Of a stretch of DNA of 64,000 nt, positions 1-10,451 are shown piece after piece. Source of the DNA: Okapia johnstoni (taxonomy: Eukaryota; Chordata; Mammalia; Artiodactyla; Giraffidae); contig CM044310.1 of assembly GCA_024291935.2 (NCBI GenBank), positions 85,845,713 to 85,909,712 of the forward strand, in the 5' to 3' direction. A program made the position numbers and the translations under genes. The first letter of the stretch is position 1. The number at the start of each line of letters is the position of its first letter. The notes under the pieces are model-generated. The model was not told the DNA's origin. It did not search any database and was given only the letters and a program-made list of their open reading frames with translations.

Positions 1-1165
1 AATGGTATTTCCCTCTGCTCCTCTGGGGAGCACTCTGTTGTTTCTAGAAGACTACTCTGGCTGTTGCTGAAGAAGAGGCCATGACTCTCATCTCCAGCAC
101 TTGGAACAAGCTGGCTCCTGATCCCCTCTGATCCTATTCAGAATTTCTAATTCCTTTCTCCCTCCCTCTGTTTTAAATGGCCTTTTAATTTTTGCTAGTT
201 ACCCAAAGCCAAGTCAAACTAGTAAGAGAGGACATATTTTGCCTTAGTTGACTGTAATGGTCTTCAGGCACAGGTCTATCCAGGGGCTAAGACACTGCCA
301 CTGGGATTCTATCTTTCCTCTAGCCTCTCTCAGCTCTGCTGTCCTTTCTTTGGCTCCATTCTCATGTAGCAAGGTGGTGGCTCGCTGCTCCAGGCTATTC
401 CCCTGTGCCCTCAGGCACAAGTCCAGTGAAGAGAATATTTCTTCCCTGATCATGGTCATGATGATCCTGGAACTGACTCTTTCTTAATCTGGTTTGCCTA
501 GATTTGGACATGGCATGTATACCCGAGTCAATTGCAGTATCCAGAGAGATGTGATGCTCAGATTCATCAGGCTGAGGTCACATGATGGCTTAGAGTTGGC
601 CCCATCAAACTGCATGGATAGAATGTGTGACGGGTGGAACCCCAGATGCTGTTTCCAGAAGAATGGGAGGTGTGCTGGGCAGGCAGATGTCTGTGACAGA
701 ACTTACCACCAGAGTCTAGTTTTGAGACAGAGGAAGTGCCTGGCTCTTTCCAGTACGATTAACTAAGGAGAGAATTTTGTTCAAATCAACCTTGTTTAGC
801 TCTTGGGAGATCAGAGCCTCACTGATAGGGAACAGTGATTGTGGTTGAAGTTCTTTCTGTTTTCCTACCTGACCAAATTCTGGCCTTACCTTGAAAGCAG
901 CTAACATAGGGCTAGGAAAGGAATCAGGACAAAGATGCAAGTTTCTGTGAGGGTGGACAAAAAAGGGGGAGACCTTCTCCATTTCCCTGAGCCATGGCTC
1001 CCCTAGGCTTGGCACTCAGCCCCTACCCACAACCTGACAATCTTGGCTTGCTGGTGGAGAAGTATGACTGTTTTTGAGTGCCCATGGGAGTGGCCATTGG
1101 TCCAAGAAGGTACCTGGTAGGGGAATAAGAGCCCTTGAGATCTGGTGGGAAGAGTCACTAATTTA
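1..1165. other. Unique non-coding stretch
   Basis: No repeat family, RNA gene or credible exon is recognised here. The open frames on both strands are short (under 100 codons), overlap one another and resemble nothing known to me. Confidence 0.5.
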
Positions 1166-1169
1166 GCAT

Positions 1170-1315
1170 CTGGCTTCTGCCAAGGACTGGGTTCAGATCT
1201 AGACTCAACCACATTTATGCACAAATGTTGTAGATTCTTGGGCCTCAGTATTCTCATATGAACTAGGGTAATGATGGTTATGATAAACATGGGTAATACT
1301 CATAGAACATGTTGT
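1170..1315 (+). repeat. MIR SINE fragment (degenerate)
   Basis: A MIR-like order of motifs is visible: a 'gggttcagatctag' core start, then 'gggcctcagtattctcat', then a 'taatgatggttatgat' segment. Strongly diverged, as expected of this ancient mammalian tRNA-core SINE. Confidence 0.45.
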
Positions 1316-1320
1316 ATGCC

Positions 1321-1948
1321 TGCTAGTATGAACTGAGTTATGTCCCCCTGCCCAACTTATATGTTGAAATTCTAACCTGCAATGTGACTCTATTTCCAGA
1401 TAGGGCCTCTGAGGAGGTGGTTAAGGTTAAATGAGGTCATAAGGGTGGGGCTCTAACCCAACAGGTTTGGTGTCTTTTGTGTTATTATTATTTATTTATT
1501 TGGCTGAGTTGAGTCTTAGCTGCAGCGCACAGGATCTCTGTTGTAGCACGTGGGCTCCAGAGTACAAAGCTCAGTGGTTGCAGTTTCTGGGCTTAGTTGC
1601 TCCACAGCATATGGGATCTTAGTTCCTTGACCATGGACTGAAGCTGTGTCCCCTGCATTGGAAGGCAGATACTTAACCCCTGGGCCACCAGGAAAGTCCC
1701 AAGGGTTGGTGTCTTCTAAGAAGAAAAAGAGACATTGAATCTCTCTCTCCTTGTGAGCACAGAAGAAAAGCCAGATTATAGCGAGAAGGTGGCTGTCTGC
1801 AGGCCAGGAAAAGAGGCCTCACCAGGAATTAACTTGGCCAGCACTTTGGTCTTGCACTTCCCAGCCTCTGAAACTATGAGAAATAAATTTCTGTTGTCTA
1901 AGCTACTCAGTCTATGTATTTTATTATGGTAACCTGAGCAGACTAACA
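1321..1948 (+). mobile_element. MaLR-type solitary LTR (MST/MLT1 group), split by a SINE
   Basis: Starts with TG and ends with CA. It carries the typical MaLR motifs: 'tatgttgaaattctaacc', 'gatagggcctctgaggagg', 'aaatgaggtcataaggg', and near the end 'gagaaataaatttctgttg'. Without the nested SINE it is about 390 bp, normal for a MaLR LTR. No 5-bp TSD is visible. The same family, better preserved and in the opposite orientation, is at 39111-39704. Confidence 0.7.
1477..1702 (-). mobile_element. CHR-type tRNA-Glu SINE inside the MaLR LTR
   Basis: Reverse-oriented: the T-rich complement of the tail comes first ('tttatttatttggctg'), and the complement of the tRNA-like head ('ccaccaggaaagtccc') ends it. 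A 13-bp TSD, g-g-t-t-t-g-g-t-g-t-c-t-t at 1464-1476 and its one-mismatch copy at 1703-1715, bounds it. It therefore postdates the LTR. Confidence 0.85.
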
Positions 1949-1989
1949 CTCTTGGCTTTGTTTGTTTTCTCTATTAGAAGCAAATGTTA

Positions 1990-2515
1990 TGTAAAGAAAG
2001 TTTTTTAATTAGGGTATAGTTGTTTTACAGTGTTGCTAGTTTCTATTGTACAGCAAAATGAATCAGCTACAGGTATACATGTATGCCCTTGTTTTTGGAT
2101 TTCCTTCCCATTTAGGTCACCACAGAGTACCTAGTAGAATTCCCTGTGCTATACGGTAGGTTCTCATTAGTTGTCTGTTTTATACATAGTGGTGTATATA
2201 TTTCAATCCCAATCTCCTAATTCATCCCACATCCCCTTACCCCCTGGTATCCAAACATTTGTTCTCTATGTCTCTGTCTCTGTTTCTTTTTTATAAATAA
2301 GATCTTTTACACCTATTGTTTCAGATTCCACATATATGCTTAATACATGATATTTGCTTTTCTCTTTCTGACTTACTTCACTCTGTATGACAGTCTTTAG
2401 GTCCATCCAGGTCTCTACAAATAACCCAATTTCATTTTTTATGGCTGAGTAATATTCCATTGTATATATGTACCATATCTTCTTTATCTATTCCTATGTT
2501 GATGGACATTTAAGT
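1990..2515 (-). mobile_element. Ruminant L1 3' end, antisense
   Basis: A 5'-truncated L1. On the minus strand 2266-2460 translates to an L1 ORF2 C-terminal segment beginning MEYYSAIKNEIG and continuing through SEVSQKEKSKYHVLS, followed by the 3' UTR towards lower coordinates. The ORF2 remnant has no start of its own and no RT or endonuclease domain, so it is inactive. Confidence 0.85.
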
Positions 2516-2559
2516 TGGCTTTGTCTTAAATACTCTTTGTCTCTCTCTCTATTACCTCA

Positions 2560-2718
2560 CTGAAGCTTTACAACAACCATGTTTGCAAGGTGCTGTTATT
2601 TATATTTTACAGATCAGTTACAGGTATTGAAAGCCCAGAGAGATTCAGTTACTTGCTGCAGGACACACAGCTAGTCAGTGGCAGGCAGGCTAGCTCCAGA
2701 ATCCAAGCTTTCACGATG
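2560..2718 (-). repeat. MIR SINE
   Basis: Reverse-complement MIR: 'acaacaacc', then 'attttacagatcagttacag', then 'ttacttgctgcaggacac' and 'cacagctagtcagtggcagg'. A short forward MIR-like tail ('attaaatgagatgtgtaaag', about 2755-2775) follows and may be a second fragment. Confidence 0.7.
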
Positions 2719-2809
2719 AAGCTGTATGTACTTAGCCAAGGCTTGGTGTGCAGATTAAATGAGATGTGTAAAGGGCTTCTCCAGGTGCCCGGCATGTGGG
2801 AAATAGCAG

Positions 2810-3268
2810 AAGTTCCTCACTTTCCCTGCTGACCTGTGACCTTACGGGCAGGTTAACCATCATGCCCCATGCCTGCAAGAGCTAGATGAGCCGCCTTGCA
2901 GGGTTTCCATGGCAGGCCCTGCACTGCTCCCAGCTCCCAACAGCACAAGTCAAAGACATATTGTGGGAGCCTCCTGTTTGCCCATCTCACTCATCACCAG
3001 GCAACACGGTACTGTGGGGAGGCTGAGTAAGCACATACGAAATGAAAGTGGTTTTGGAAACAAAGAGCCACCTTGGGAGAGGTGTTTGTCTATGGGGCCT
3101 TGTGATTTTTGAGGTAGCTGACAGGGTGATTGGCAGTGAGATGGTATTATCAGACTAGATGTGGAGGTCTTGGGAGGCAGTGTCGGGGGCAGAGGGTGAT
3201 GACTGCCCCACCTGCTTGCAGCTTTGATCTCAAAGCATCTCCATTTTCGTTATGACTCTGGCAGTGGG
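2810..3268. other. Unique non-coding stretch
   Basis: Nothing recognisable between the MIR remnants and the next SINE. Confidence 0.5.
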
Positions 3269-3496
3269 GGGCTTCCTAGGTGGCACAGTGGGTAAAGAAT
3301 CTGCCTTCAAAGTAGGAGATGCAGGAGATGCGGGTTCGATACCTGCATCGGGAAGATCCCCTGGAGGAGGGCATGGCAACCTACTCCAGTGTTCTTGCCT
3401 GGAGAATCCCATGGGGAGAATCCCATCCACCATAGTCTGGTGGTCTATAGTCCATAGAGTCATATAGAATTGGACATGTCTGAAATGACTGAGTAT
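3269..3496 (+). mobile_element. Bov-tA SINE
   Basis: tRNA-Glu-like head ('gggcttcctaggtggcacag'), then the BovB-derived A segment ('ggagggcatggcaac', 'ttcttgcctggagaatccca'). It ends in a CA-rich tail. Bov-tA is transcribed by RNA polymerase III and mobilised by BovB. The region after 'cccatgggg' is rearranged, with loss of part of the usual 'gacagaggagcctgg' block. Confidence 0.9.
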
Positions 3497-3522
3497 ACAC
3501 ACACACACACACACACACACAC
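3497..3522. repeat. (AC)n microsatellite
   Basis: A 26-bp uninterrupted AC run forms the 3' tail of the preceding SINE, a common birthplace of ruminant microsatellites. Likely length-polymorphic. Confidence 0.95.
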
Positions 3523-4545
3523 TCGTAGTGGGGACAAGGCAGCAGGGGCTAGATGGGTGGGGTTAAAGACAGAAGGGTGGAAGAATCCTGGGAGCAAAGG
3601 CAGAGGGGTGGGGCAGTGGGCAGGGCTGACCACTTAGTACCAGGGACCTGATGGACCTTCTCGTTCTATCCATGGAGCCAGTCTTTAAAGCCACCTCAGG
3701 TCAGGAAAGCTCAAAAAGGACAGCGCATTTTTGAGACCATCTTCCATGACCTGGTGAGGCTGCAGGCTGGAGAGAGACCCTTCAAAGGCTCCTGCCCTCC
3801 TATCTCAAGGTGACCTTGGCCTTGAATAAATGCTCTGTCTCATTCTACCCATGATGGAGGGTGGTTATTAACAAAAGTGGGACTCACCGCTGATTATTTC
3901 CCCACTCCATTAATTTTCATTTTCCCTGGATCCTCTGAGGCAGGCTGTGGGCTGAGGCAGTGAGGACTGGAATGTGCTTGTTACTTACTCCTGATTTCTG
4001 AGTTAGAACATCTTCCCATCTGCCAGGCATCTTTCTGCTCAGGGTCTTGGCTACACACCTGTGCTCACTTATCATCAGCCAGTTCTTCTCTTCTCCTCCA
4101 TATAATCCAGAGCCCTTTCTACAGTCCCTACATCAGGAGAACTGAGAAACCACAGGTAGGCTGAGGCATCCATCTCACACCTGGCCCAGGTCCCTGGCCA
4201 GACAACAGAGCTCAGCCAGGGGAGAGAGCGGTGCAGCCCTCAGACTGAATAGTCCCTGGCCTCTCTGTGGGCAATCCACAGAGTGGTCAGTGGTGTATCT
4301 CCTGGTACATTTCAGTAGGTGAAGACTTGCTGGGGGAGTAGTGCTAGGTACTCATATTGCCCCAGAAGGACCTGGAGAGCTTTTCCTAACTCCGGATGCC
4401 TGGTCTCTGTCTCCAAGAGACTTAGTTTCGATTATTCTGGAGCATGGCCCATGTGACTCGAATATATAGCCAGGGTCGAGAACTACTGATCCATGGCCTC
4501 CTCCTCTTCATGTGGGTGAAGGCATAATGCTTGGACTTTTTCCAA
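3523..4545. other. Unique non-coding stretch
   Basis: About 1 kb with no recognised repeat or gene. It ends at the first copy of a local 79-bp duplication. Confidence 0.5.
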
Positions 4546-4624
4546 GTAATCTGTATTTTAATACTGCATCAGGCCAACGCAAAGGAATGAATCTCTGATG
4601 GTGAAATATAGGATACGTGGAAGT
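4546..4624 (+). repeat. Local duplication, copy 1
   Basis: 79 bp that align without gaps, at 66 of 79 positions (84%), to 5050-5128, exactly 504 bp downstream. Both begin 'gtaatct', share 'aaaggaatgaat' and 'atggtgaaat', and end 'gtggaagt'. I do not recognise the unit as a known repeat. Confidence 0.85.
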
Positions 4625-4626
4625 AC

Positions 4627-4846
4627 GGGCTTCCCAGATGGCTCTAGTGGTAAAGAACCCACCTGCCAATGCAGGAGGCATAAGAGATGCTGGTTTGATT
4701 CCTGGGTCAGAAAGATTCCCTGGAGGAAGGCATGGCAACCCACTCTAGCACTCTTGCCTGAAGAATCCCATGGACAGAGGAGCACAGCATGCTACAGTCC
4801 ATGGGATTGCACAGAGTTGAGTCAGACACAACGGGAGTGACTTAGC
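4627..4846 (+). mobile_element. Bov-tA SINE
   Basis: Complete head ('gggcttcccagatggctc') and A segment ('ggcatggcaacccactc', 'gacagaggag'). It ends in an (AC)n tail at 4847-4864. It lies immediately downstream of duplication copy 1. Confidence 0.9.
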
Positions 4847-4864
4847 ACACACACACACACACAC

Positions 4865-5765
4865 GATGATGGTACATTATCTCTTGAGATGTAAAAGTTC
4901 CTCTGCAATTCACAAGGCAAGCCCTCATTGCCATAATGGGCACTGCTGCCTATCTTTGGAGGGGATGCCCTGCCAGAAATCAAACTTACGTTCTTCTCTT
5001 TTCTTCACAGGAAGAGTTTCATGCATAGGAACAGACTGAACATCCCCATGTAATCTACATTTCAATACTGCATCTGGTCAGCACAAAGGAATGAATCCCT
5101 AATGGTGAAATTTAGGGGAAGTGGAAGTGGTGAAGCCTCCTTGGAAAGATAGGGGAAAGGTAACTAGGTCAATTACCCTGAGCACAGAAGCAGCCCAGCC
5201 AGAGCTGGGTGTTTACTATAGGGAAAGCAGGTGGTGGCCCTGAGTCCCTGGATGGTAGATGAGAAAACTAGTCCAACCAGGGGCTCATGGGAAGACCTTC
5301 CAATTGTGGAATAGTCAGGAGCTCCAAGCACAGGCCCTCTGGGCTTGTTGGTGGCTGCGTGGACTCCATGGGAGCTCGAGTGCTACACAGTGGGCCCAGT
5401 CTGGGCTGGGTCTCCTGCTTTGCTTTCTTCTGCAGAGAGGTTGCAGAGAGGCCTCAGGTCACATTTTGAGCCCCTCATCTGTGAGGCCTCCTCCTTGGTA
5501 CCTGGTGGCCGTTGACTTTTCTCCTCTCTCCTGATCTCGCTGAGGCTACTTCCTCTCCCGGTAGCTCGTGACCAGGACCACAGGTCTGTGGAGGGTGTGC
5601 AATGCACAGTGTGGGAGCTTCAGGGACCTGTACATGTCTGGACTTCAGGGATGCTGTTTGGGCAGCTGGGGTTCCAGGGACTGTGTGTGTGTGTGTGTGT
5701 GACTATACATAATTCTTTTTCCTTTCAGAAAGCTGGGTCCAGAAGAAAGAAGAACAGTCCCCACT
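4865..5765. other. Unique non-coding stretch
   Basis: Contains duplication copy 2 (annotated separately) and a short (TG)n run at about 5683-5701. No gene recognised. A pyrimidine tract plus AG near 5010 resembles a splice acceptor, but nothing supports an exon. Confidence 0.5.
5050..5128 (+). repeat. Local duplication, copy 2
   Basis: Direct-repeat partner of 4546-4624, with 13 substitutions and no indels over 79 bp. Similarity stops abruptly at both ends. Confidence 0.85.
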
Positions 5766-5777
5766 CTGGGAACACTG

Positions 5778-5894
5778 TGTCTATGGCCATATCACCCTCA
5801 ACATGCACAATCACATCTGATCTCAGAAGCTAAGCAGGTTCAGGCCTGGATAGTACTTGAGACTGCATGGGAACACTGGGGTTCTGTAGGCTTT
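5778..5894 (+). pseudogene. 5S rRNA pseudogene
   Basis: Reads almost end to end as 5S rRNA, from 'gtctatggccat' to 'tctgtaggcttt'. It keeps 'ctgatctcagaagctaagca' and 'gcctggatagtacttg'. Most CpG positions of 5S rRNA are TpG or CpA here, the signature of methylation decay. About 5 nt are missing after 'gtacttg', breaking the region of the internal control element (box C), so pol III transcription is unlikely. It abuts a Bov-tA SINE, and the same 12-bp direct repeat lies just before it (5766-5777) and just after the SINE (6104-6115). This suggests the two arrived as one retrotransposed chimera. Confidence 0.9.
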
Positions 5895-5895
5895 C

Positions 5896-6103
5896 AGATT
5901 CCCTGGTGGCACAGATGGTAAAGAGTCTGCCTGCAATGCAGGAGACCCAAGTTTGATCCCTGGGTCGGGAAGATTCCCTGGAGAAGGAAATGGCAAGCCC
6001 ACTCCAATATTCTTGCCTGGAGAATCCCATGGATGGAGGAGCCTGGCAGGCTATAGTCCATGGGGTCGCAAAGAGTCAGACACGACAGAGAGACTTCACT
6101 TCG
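5896..6103 (+). mobile_element. Bov-tA SINE joined to the 5S pseudogene
   Basis: Head ('ttccctggtggcacagatgg') starts within 2 bp of the 5S 3' end. The A segment ends 'gagagacttcacttcg' without poly(A), normal for BovB-mobilised SINEs. The downstream repeat 'ctgggaacactg' (6104-6115) matches the sequence before the 5S part, not the sequence directly before the SINE. Confidence 0.9.
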
Positions 6104-6115
6104 CTGGGAACACTG

Positions 6116-6410
6116 GAGCCCAGTTCCCCTCCCCTATGAAGGCTCTTCTCAAATGGATGGAAGGGGATGGAGGCAGGGAAGGGCCCATGGACCACTCTAG
6201 GTAGAGCTTTGGAAGCATGGAGACTAGACTTTCTTAAATGGACCGGATATCTTGATTGTGTGAGTGATATAGGTGGCTTGTGGGTCTTCCATTGGGTCTC
6301 CAAAGGGCTTAAAATATGGAAGGAGGCAGGAGGCAGAAATAGCAGAAGCAAAGGCCTGGAAGTGGCTGCTCAATGCGGCTAGCATATCTGCTCAAGGAGT
6401 TCCATGGCAG
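6116..6410. other. Unique non-coding stretch
   Basis: No recognised repeat or gene. Confidence 0.45.
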
Positions 6411-6414
6411 CTGG

Positions 6415-6490
6415 GTCATAATTTTGCAAGTGGAGAAACTGAGTCAAGTGAGTGGAACCAGGACTTAGGGCAAATGGGTGTCTAGCCTCT
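6415..6490 (-). repeat. MIR-like fragment
   Basis: 'gtggagaaactgagtcaagt' followed by 'accaggacttag' fits the reverse complement of a MIR core. Short and diverged. Confidence 0.35.
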
Positions 6491-6666
6491 GAGCTTCCTT
6501 CTTGGAGCTCACTCACTCACTATTTCCTGAGCACCTACTGTATGCCAGGCACTGGCTATGGAGTCATAGAGGGAAGAGCTGGGAGATAAACTGGGTAGGA
6601 AATCAGGGAAGGCTTCTCTGAGGAGGTAACACTGGAGCTGAAGCAGGTATCAGATGATATGTATAG

Positions 6667-6854
6667 GGACTTCCTTGGTGGTCTAGCAGTTGAGACTTCT
6701 CCTTCCAGTGGAGGGGGTGTGGGTTTGATCCCTGGTCAAGGAGCTAAGATTCCACATGCCTTGCAGCCAAAAAACCAAAATATAAAAACAGAAGCAGTGT
6801 TGTAACAAGTTCAATGAAGACTTTAAACATGATCCACATCAAAAAATCTTTAAA
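6667..6854 (+). mobile_element. CHR-type tRNA-Glu SINE inside L2
   Basis: Head ('ggacttccttggtggtctag'), then 'tttgatccctggtcaagg' and 'gcagccaaaaaaccaaaata', with a long 3' unique tail typical of the full-length form. A TSD of about 15 bp with one mismatch (6652-6666 and 6855-6869, 'agatgatat' plus 'tatag') bounds it. Confidence 0.9.
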
Positions 6855-6923
6855 AGATGATATCTATAGATGTAAAACAGAGACACATAGATATACATAT
6901 GTATGATATAGGAAGGAAGGAAT

Positions 6924-7122
6924 TTGTGTGCTCAGTCATGTCCAACTCTTTGCGATCCCATGGGCTCTAGCCTGCCAGGCTCCTCTGTTTCATGGAATTT
7001 TCCAAGCAAGAATACTGGAGCTGGTTGCCTTTTCCTCCTCCAGGGGATCTTCCCGACCCAGGGATCAAACCCAGGTCTCTTACGTCTCCTGCATTGGCAG
7101 TCATTGAGCCACCAGGGAAGCC
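6924..7122 (-). mobile_element. Bov-tA SINE
   Basis: Reverse orientation: 'ctcagtcatgtccaac', 'caagcaagaatactggag', and the complement of the head 'gagccaccagggaagcc'. Lies in the same L2 host. Confidence 0.9.
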
Positions 7123-7490
7123 TATGTGTACGGTATATTATGTAATCACATCACATCACATCACAGTCCAGCATTTGAAGACACAGAGGAGACACAAAGA
7201 GCAGTCCAGGAGGGTGCCACAGCCTTGGCGAAAACCCTGAGGTCAGAATAAACTTGGAGTGTTCAAGAGCACAGCTGATTGTGTGGGCTAGTAGCCTACC
7301 AGGGGTTGGAGAGGTAAGGGTGGGTAAGGGCCATTTCCTGAGAAGGCTTGTCACTCCAAGAACTGTGGGAAGACATGGAGGGTTTTACATATAGGCACAC
7401 CAAGACCTGATGGATAATTTTTAAAAGACCTCTTTGGTTGTCCTCTGAAGGATGGATGGGGGTGGGAAAGAAGTAGGGATGGGCTGGGTT

Positions 7491-9118
7491 GCTCCCAGGA
7501 GTATTCCGGGTAGTTTGGACTCCAGGCGACACTGGCTTGATGGCAGCAGCGGACACAGAGAAAGGTGGGCAAATTCACCCTACACATTAGCAGGAGAGAG
7601 GCCAGTAGTCCAGGATTCTATCCCAACAGGGGGGCTCTCATCAATCAGATTGTTTTCAAGAGGGGTCCTAAGTGTTGCTGCCTCCCCGGCATCGCCAGCA
7701 GCTCTGGGAGTGTCTTTGTTTTCCATCTGCTCTGGTGTTTGTGACTAAATTGATCTGCATGTAACTGATGCTGCTTCTCACTGGTCTGCAAACCGGACCT
7801 GCATCCATGGGGCTGCGACGTTGTCCACAGCACAACTGCTCTGCAGAATCCTTCTCCTCTCCCCTTCCCGGATGAAGGGAGGAGGTGCACCCCGCAACAG
7901 CAAAAAATCTTGGTCCCTATCATCTCTATGATTCCTAAAGAGTGTCAGCCAGGGTTTCAAGACAACATATGTTCCCAGAAAATAGCCCTGGCTTCGAGAC
8001 GCTCCAGGCATTATCCTATTCATATCACAAACAGATAAATCATTGCTCCACACCATCTCCAGTTAGCCCACGTCGGAAATTAGAAAAGCTTGCATATTCA
8101 CCGTAGTCGGCTTCTGTCAGATTGGAAATGCTTATGATAATCGGGATTGCAGCCTACATGCAAAGTTGCGGAGTGTGTAAATAACCAATTATGAGGTTTT
8201 TAAAGGAGAAGCTTGTTTGGTTCTGAGAGACAGATTCTCCCCAGTGGAACTTGCTTTTGCCTTTGTACGATATGGATGTAATTTAAAGTATCCCTGGGTG
8301 TTCTCCTTGCACTATTTATTTAAGGTATTTATACCAGAATAGACTCTATCGAGATGAAGCAGTGTAGATTGAGAGGCGCTTGCTGAAGGTGGAGTGATAT
8401 TGATTACAATGGCAGAAGACAGTGGTTGTCAGGTCACCTTCCCACCATTGATTGTTGACTGCTCCATAACACCCCCTTCTCCAGCCCTCCTGCCCCTCCC
8501 CTCTGCCAATCACAGCCACATTAATTGTGGGGACAAATTTAATCATTGCTCCCTTGCAGTCCTCTTGCAATTCCAAGTCATTTTTCACACACAGTAAAAT
8601 TGTGGTCAGGCTGCGGGAAGGGAAATTGTGAGAGAAGCAGGCTACTGCAAAAAGATACAGTACATTTCCATCGTTTAATGAGGAGAGCTGGAAGGCTAGT
8701 TAATTCTCTCTGATTATGCTATGGCTCAGTCTGGGTATTGGCCTGTGCAGAAGAATGCAGGATTGACTCTTTCAATTGCTAGGAAAATTTCCCTGTCTTT
8801 GTCAGTAATGTGTGGCCCTCCACCCTCTGGGGGTGTGATGGCAGAAAATTAAACAGCCTGGCAGATTAGCTACCTAGTTGCTTAATGGGCGCCAGACCAG
8901 CAGTTACTTCTGTGGTTGGTGTCAGTTTCATTGTCTCTGTGGCCTGTTTGAAAGAAAAAAAAAGACTAACTAAGCACTTTGGACTGCAAAGATTTTAATC
9001 TTGCCAATATAGATAGCTAGGCAAATCTTTAATTAACTTTGCAAAGTAGGATCTAAATCTTAACCACTTCAAATTTTCTCAGTGTAATGGAAAGATCATC
9101 AACATCATATAGCAAGTA
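7491..9118. other. Long repeat-free block, candidate conserved non-coding DNA
   Basis: 1.6 kb with no recognised repeat despite dense repeats on both sides. The 3' half (8640-9070) is AT-rich, with homeodomain-type cores such as 'tttaattaactttg' (about 9029-9042). No exon recognised. Conservation is only a possibility. Confidence 0.4.
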
Positions 9119-9212
9119 GTCATTCATTCATTCATTGTATAAGTATTTTGGTGCTAGGTGCTGGCAATAGAGGGGTGAACAAAACTTGACTTTATGGAGT
9201 TTATATTCTAGA
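9119..9212 (+). repeat. L2 3' fragment
   Basis: 'cattcattcattcattg', 'gtgctaggtgctggcaatag', 'gtgaacaaaacttg' and 'tatggagtttatattctag' follow the order of the L2 3' region. Confidence 0.65.
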
Positions 9213-9226
9213 AAAAGCAGTGGTTT

Positions 9227-10446
9227 GGTTTTTTTTTCAGTTGTGAGAAGAACACAACATGAGATCTAGCCTTTTAATTTTTAAGTGTGCAGTATGTTAT
9301 TATTGACTATGGGTGCAATGCTGGCCAGATCTCTAGCACTGATTCATCTTGCTTAACTGAAACTTTATACTTGTTGATGAATAAGTCTCCATTTCCCCTT
9401 CGCCACTCCTCCTCCTGGTAATCACCATTCCAGTCTTTGATTTTATGATTTTGCCTCTTTTAAATACCTCATCTGAGTGGAATCATGCAGTACTTGTCTA
9501 TATGTGTCTGGCTTATTTCAGGAGCATAACTTCCTCAAAGTTCATCCATGTTGTTGTATATTGCAGGACTTTCTTCTTTTTTTTAAATTAGACTGCATGG
9601 CCTTGGCACTTATGACCACCTCAGCCAAGGATGAAGACCTCCTACTTTTTGGAGTCTGTATAGTGTTCCACTGTGTGAATCCACCACATTTTCTTGATCC
9701 ATTCCTCTGTCAGAGATCATTGAGGCTGTTTCTGTATCCAACAGCACTCAGATATTTTGCCTAGTGCTGCGATGAACTCAGGCTTGTACAAATGACCATC
9801 AGGTATATGAAAAAAATGTACTTTGTCACCAGTTATCATGGGAACGCAAACCAAAACTGCCATCATCTCAAATGTCAGGATAGCTTTATCAAAGCAAACA
9901 AAGTGAAAGTCACTGTCGTGTCCGACTCTTTGTGATCCCACGGACTATACAGTCCATGGAATTCTCCAGGCCAGAATACTGGAATGGGTAGCTTTTCCCT
10001 TCTTCAGGGGATCTTCCCAACCCAAGGATCAAACCCAGGTCTCCCACACTGCAGGCAGATTTTTTACCAGCAGAGCCACCAGGGAATCCCAAGAATACTG
10101 GAGTGGGTAGCCCATCCCTTCTCCAGAAGATCTTCCCAACCCAGGAATTGAACCAGGGTTCTCCTGCATTGCAGGTGGATTTTCTCTTACTGAGCTATCA
10201 GGTCCCAGGTAAAGCAAACAAACCCCAGAATCAGAAGACATCAAGTGTTGGTGAGGATGTGGGGAAATTAGAACACTTGAGCACTGTTGGTGGAAATGCA
10301 AAATGGTAAAACTGCTATGGAAAATGATACGGCAATTCCTCAAAAAGTTAAAAATAAAACTGCCATATGATCCAGCAGTCACACTTCTGGGTTTATATCC
10401 AAAAAACCCTCTGAAATCAGCATCTCAAAGAGATCTTAAACCATGT
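9227..10446 (-). mobile_element. Old L1M insertion with 5' inversion (twin priming)
   Basis: The left part (9227-9790) is L1 3' sequence in antisense, beginning with a T run. The right part (about 9795-10446) is the adjacent upstream ORF2 region in sense ('caagtgttggtgaggatg', 'ctgccatatgatccagcag'). The two segments are neighbours in an intact L1 but face each other here. Related sequence flanks the unit: 'gcagtggttt' preceded by 'ctaga', at 9208-9226 and 10447-10461. A Bov-tA dimer later split the inverted segment. Confidence 0.75.
9903..10210 (-). mobile_element. Dimeric Bov-tA SINE with two tRNA heads
   Basis: In reverse: A segment, head, then a second truncated A segment and second head. 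The internal joint is at about 10081-10100. Perfect 12-bp TSD 'aaagcaaacaaa' at 9891-9902 and 10211-10222, inside the L1. The same two-head architecture recurs at 17364-17694. Confidence 0.9.
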
Positions 10447-10451
10447 CTAGA

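Larger units (their letters stand above)
6515..7490 (+). repeat. L2 LINE fragment, interrupted by two SINEs
   Basis: L2 3' motifs occur in order: 'gagcacctactgtatgccag', 'aaggcttctctgagg', then beyond the SINEs 'cctgaggtcagaataaactt', 'gtgttcaagagcacag' and 'gagggttttac'. The two SINEs split one ancient L2 copy. Confidence 0.7.

Noticed and set aside
3269..3345. tRNA-like heads of the Bov-tA and CHR SINEs as tRNA genes
   Set aside because: They are SINE heads continuous with SINE bodies and lack intact tRNA cloverleaf ends; none is a tRNA gene.
4974..5030. Pyrimidine tract followed by AG, like a splice acceptor
   Set aside because: No coding frame, donor or partner exon supports it.
5778..5894. 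Functional 5S rRNA gene
   Set aside because: Many substitutions and a 5-nt deletion near the internal promoter; it lies outside any 5S tandem array.
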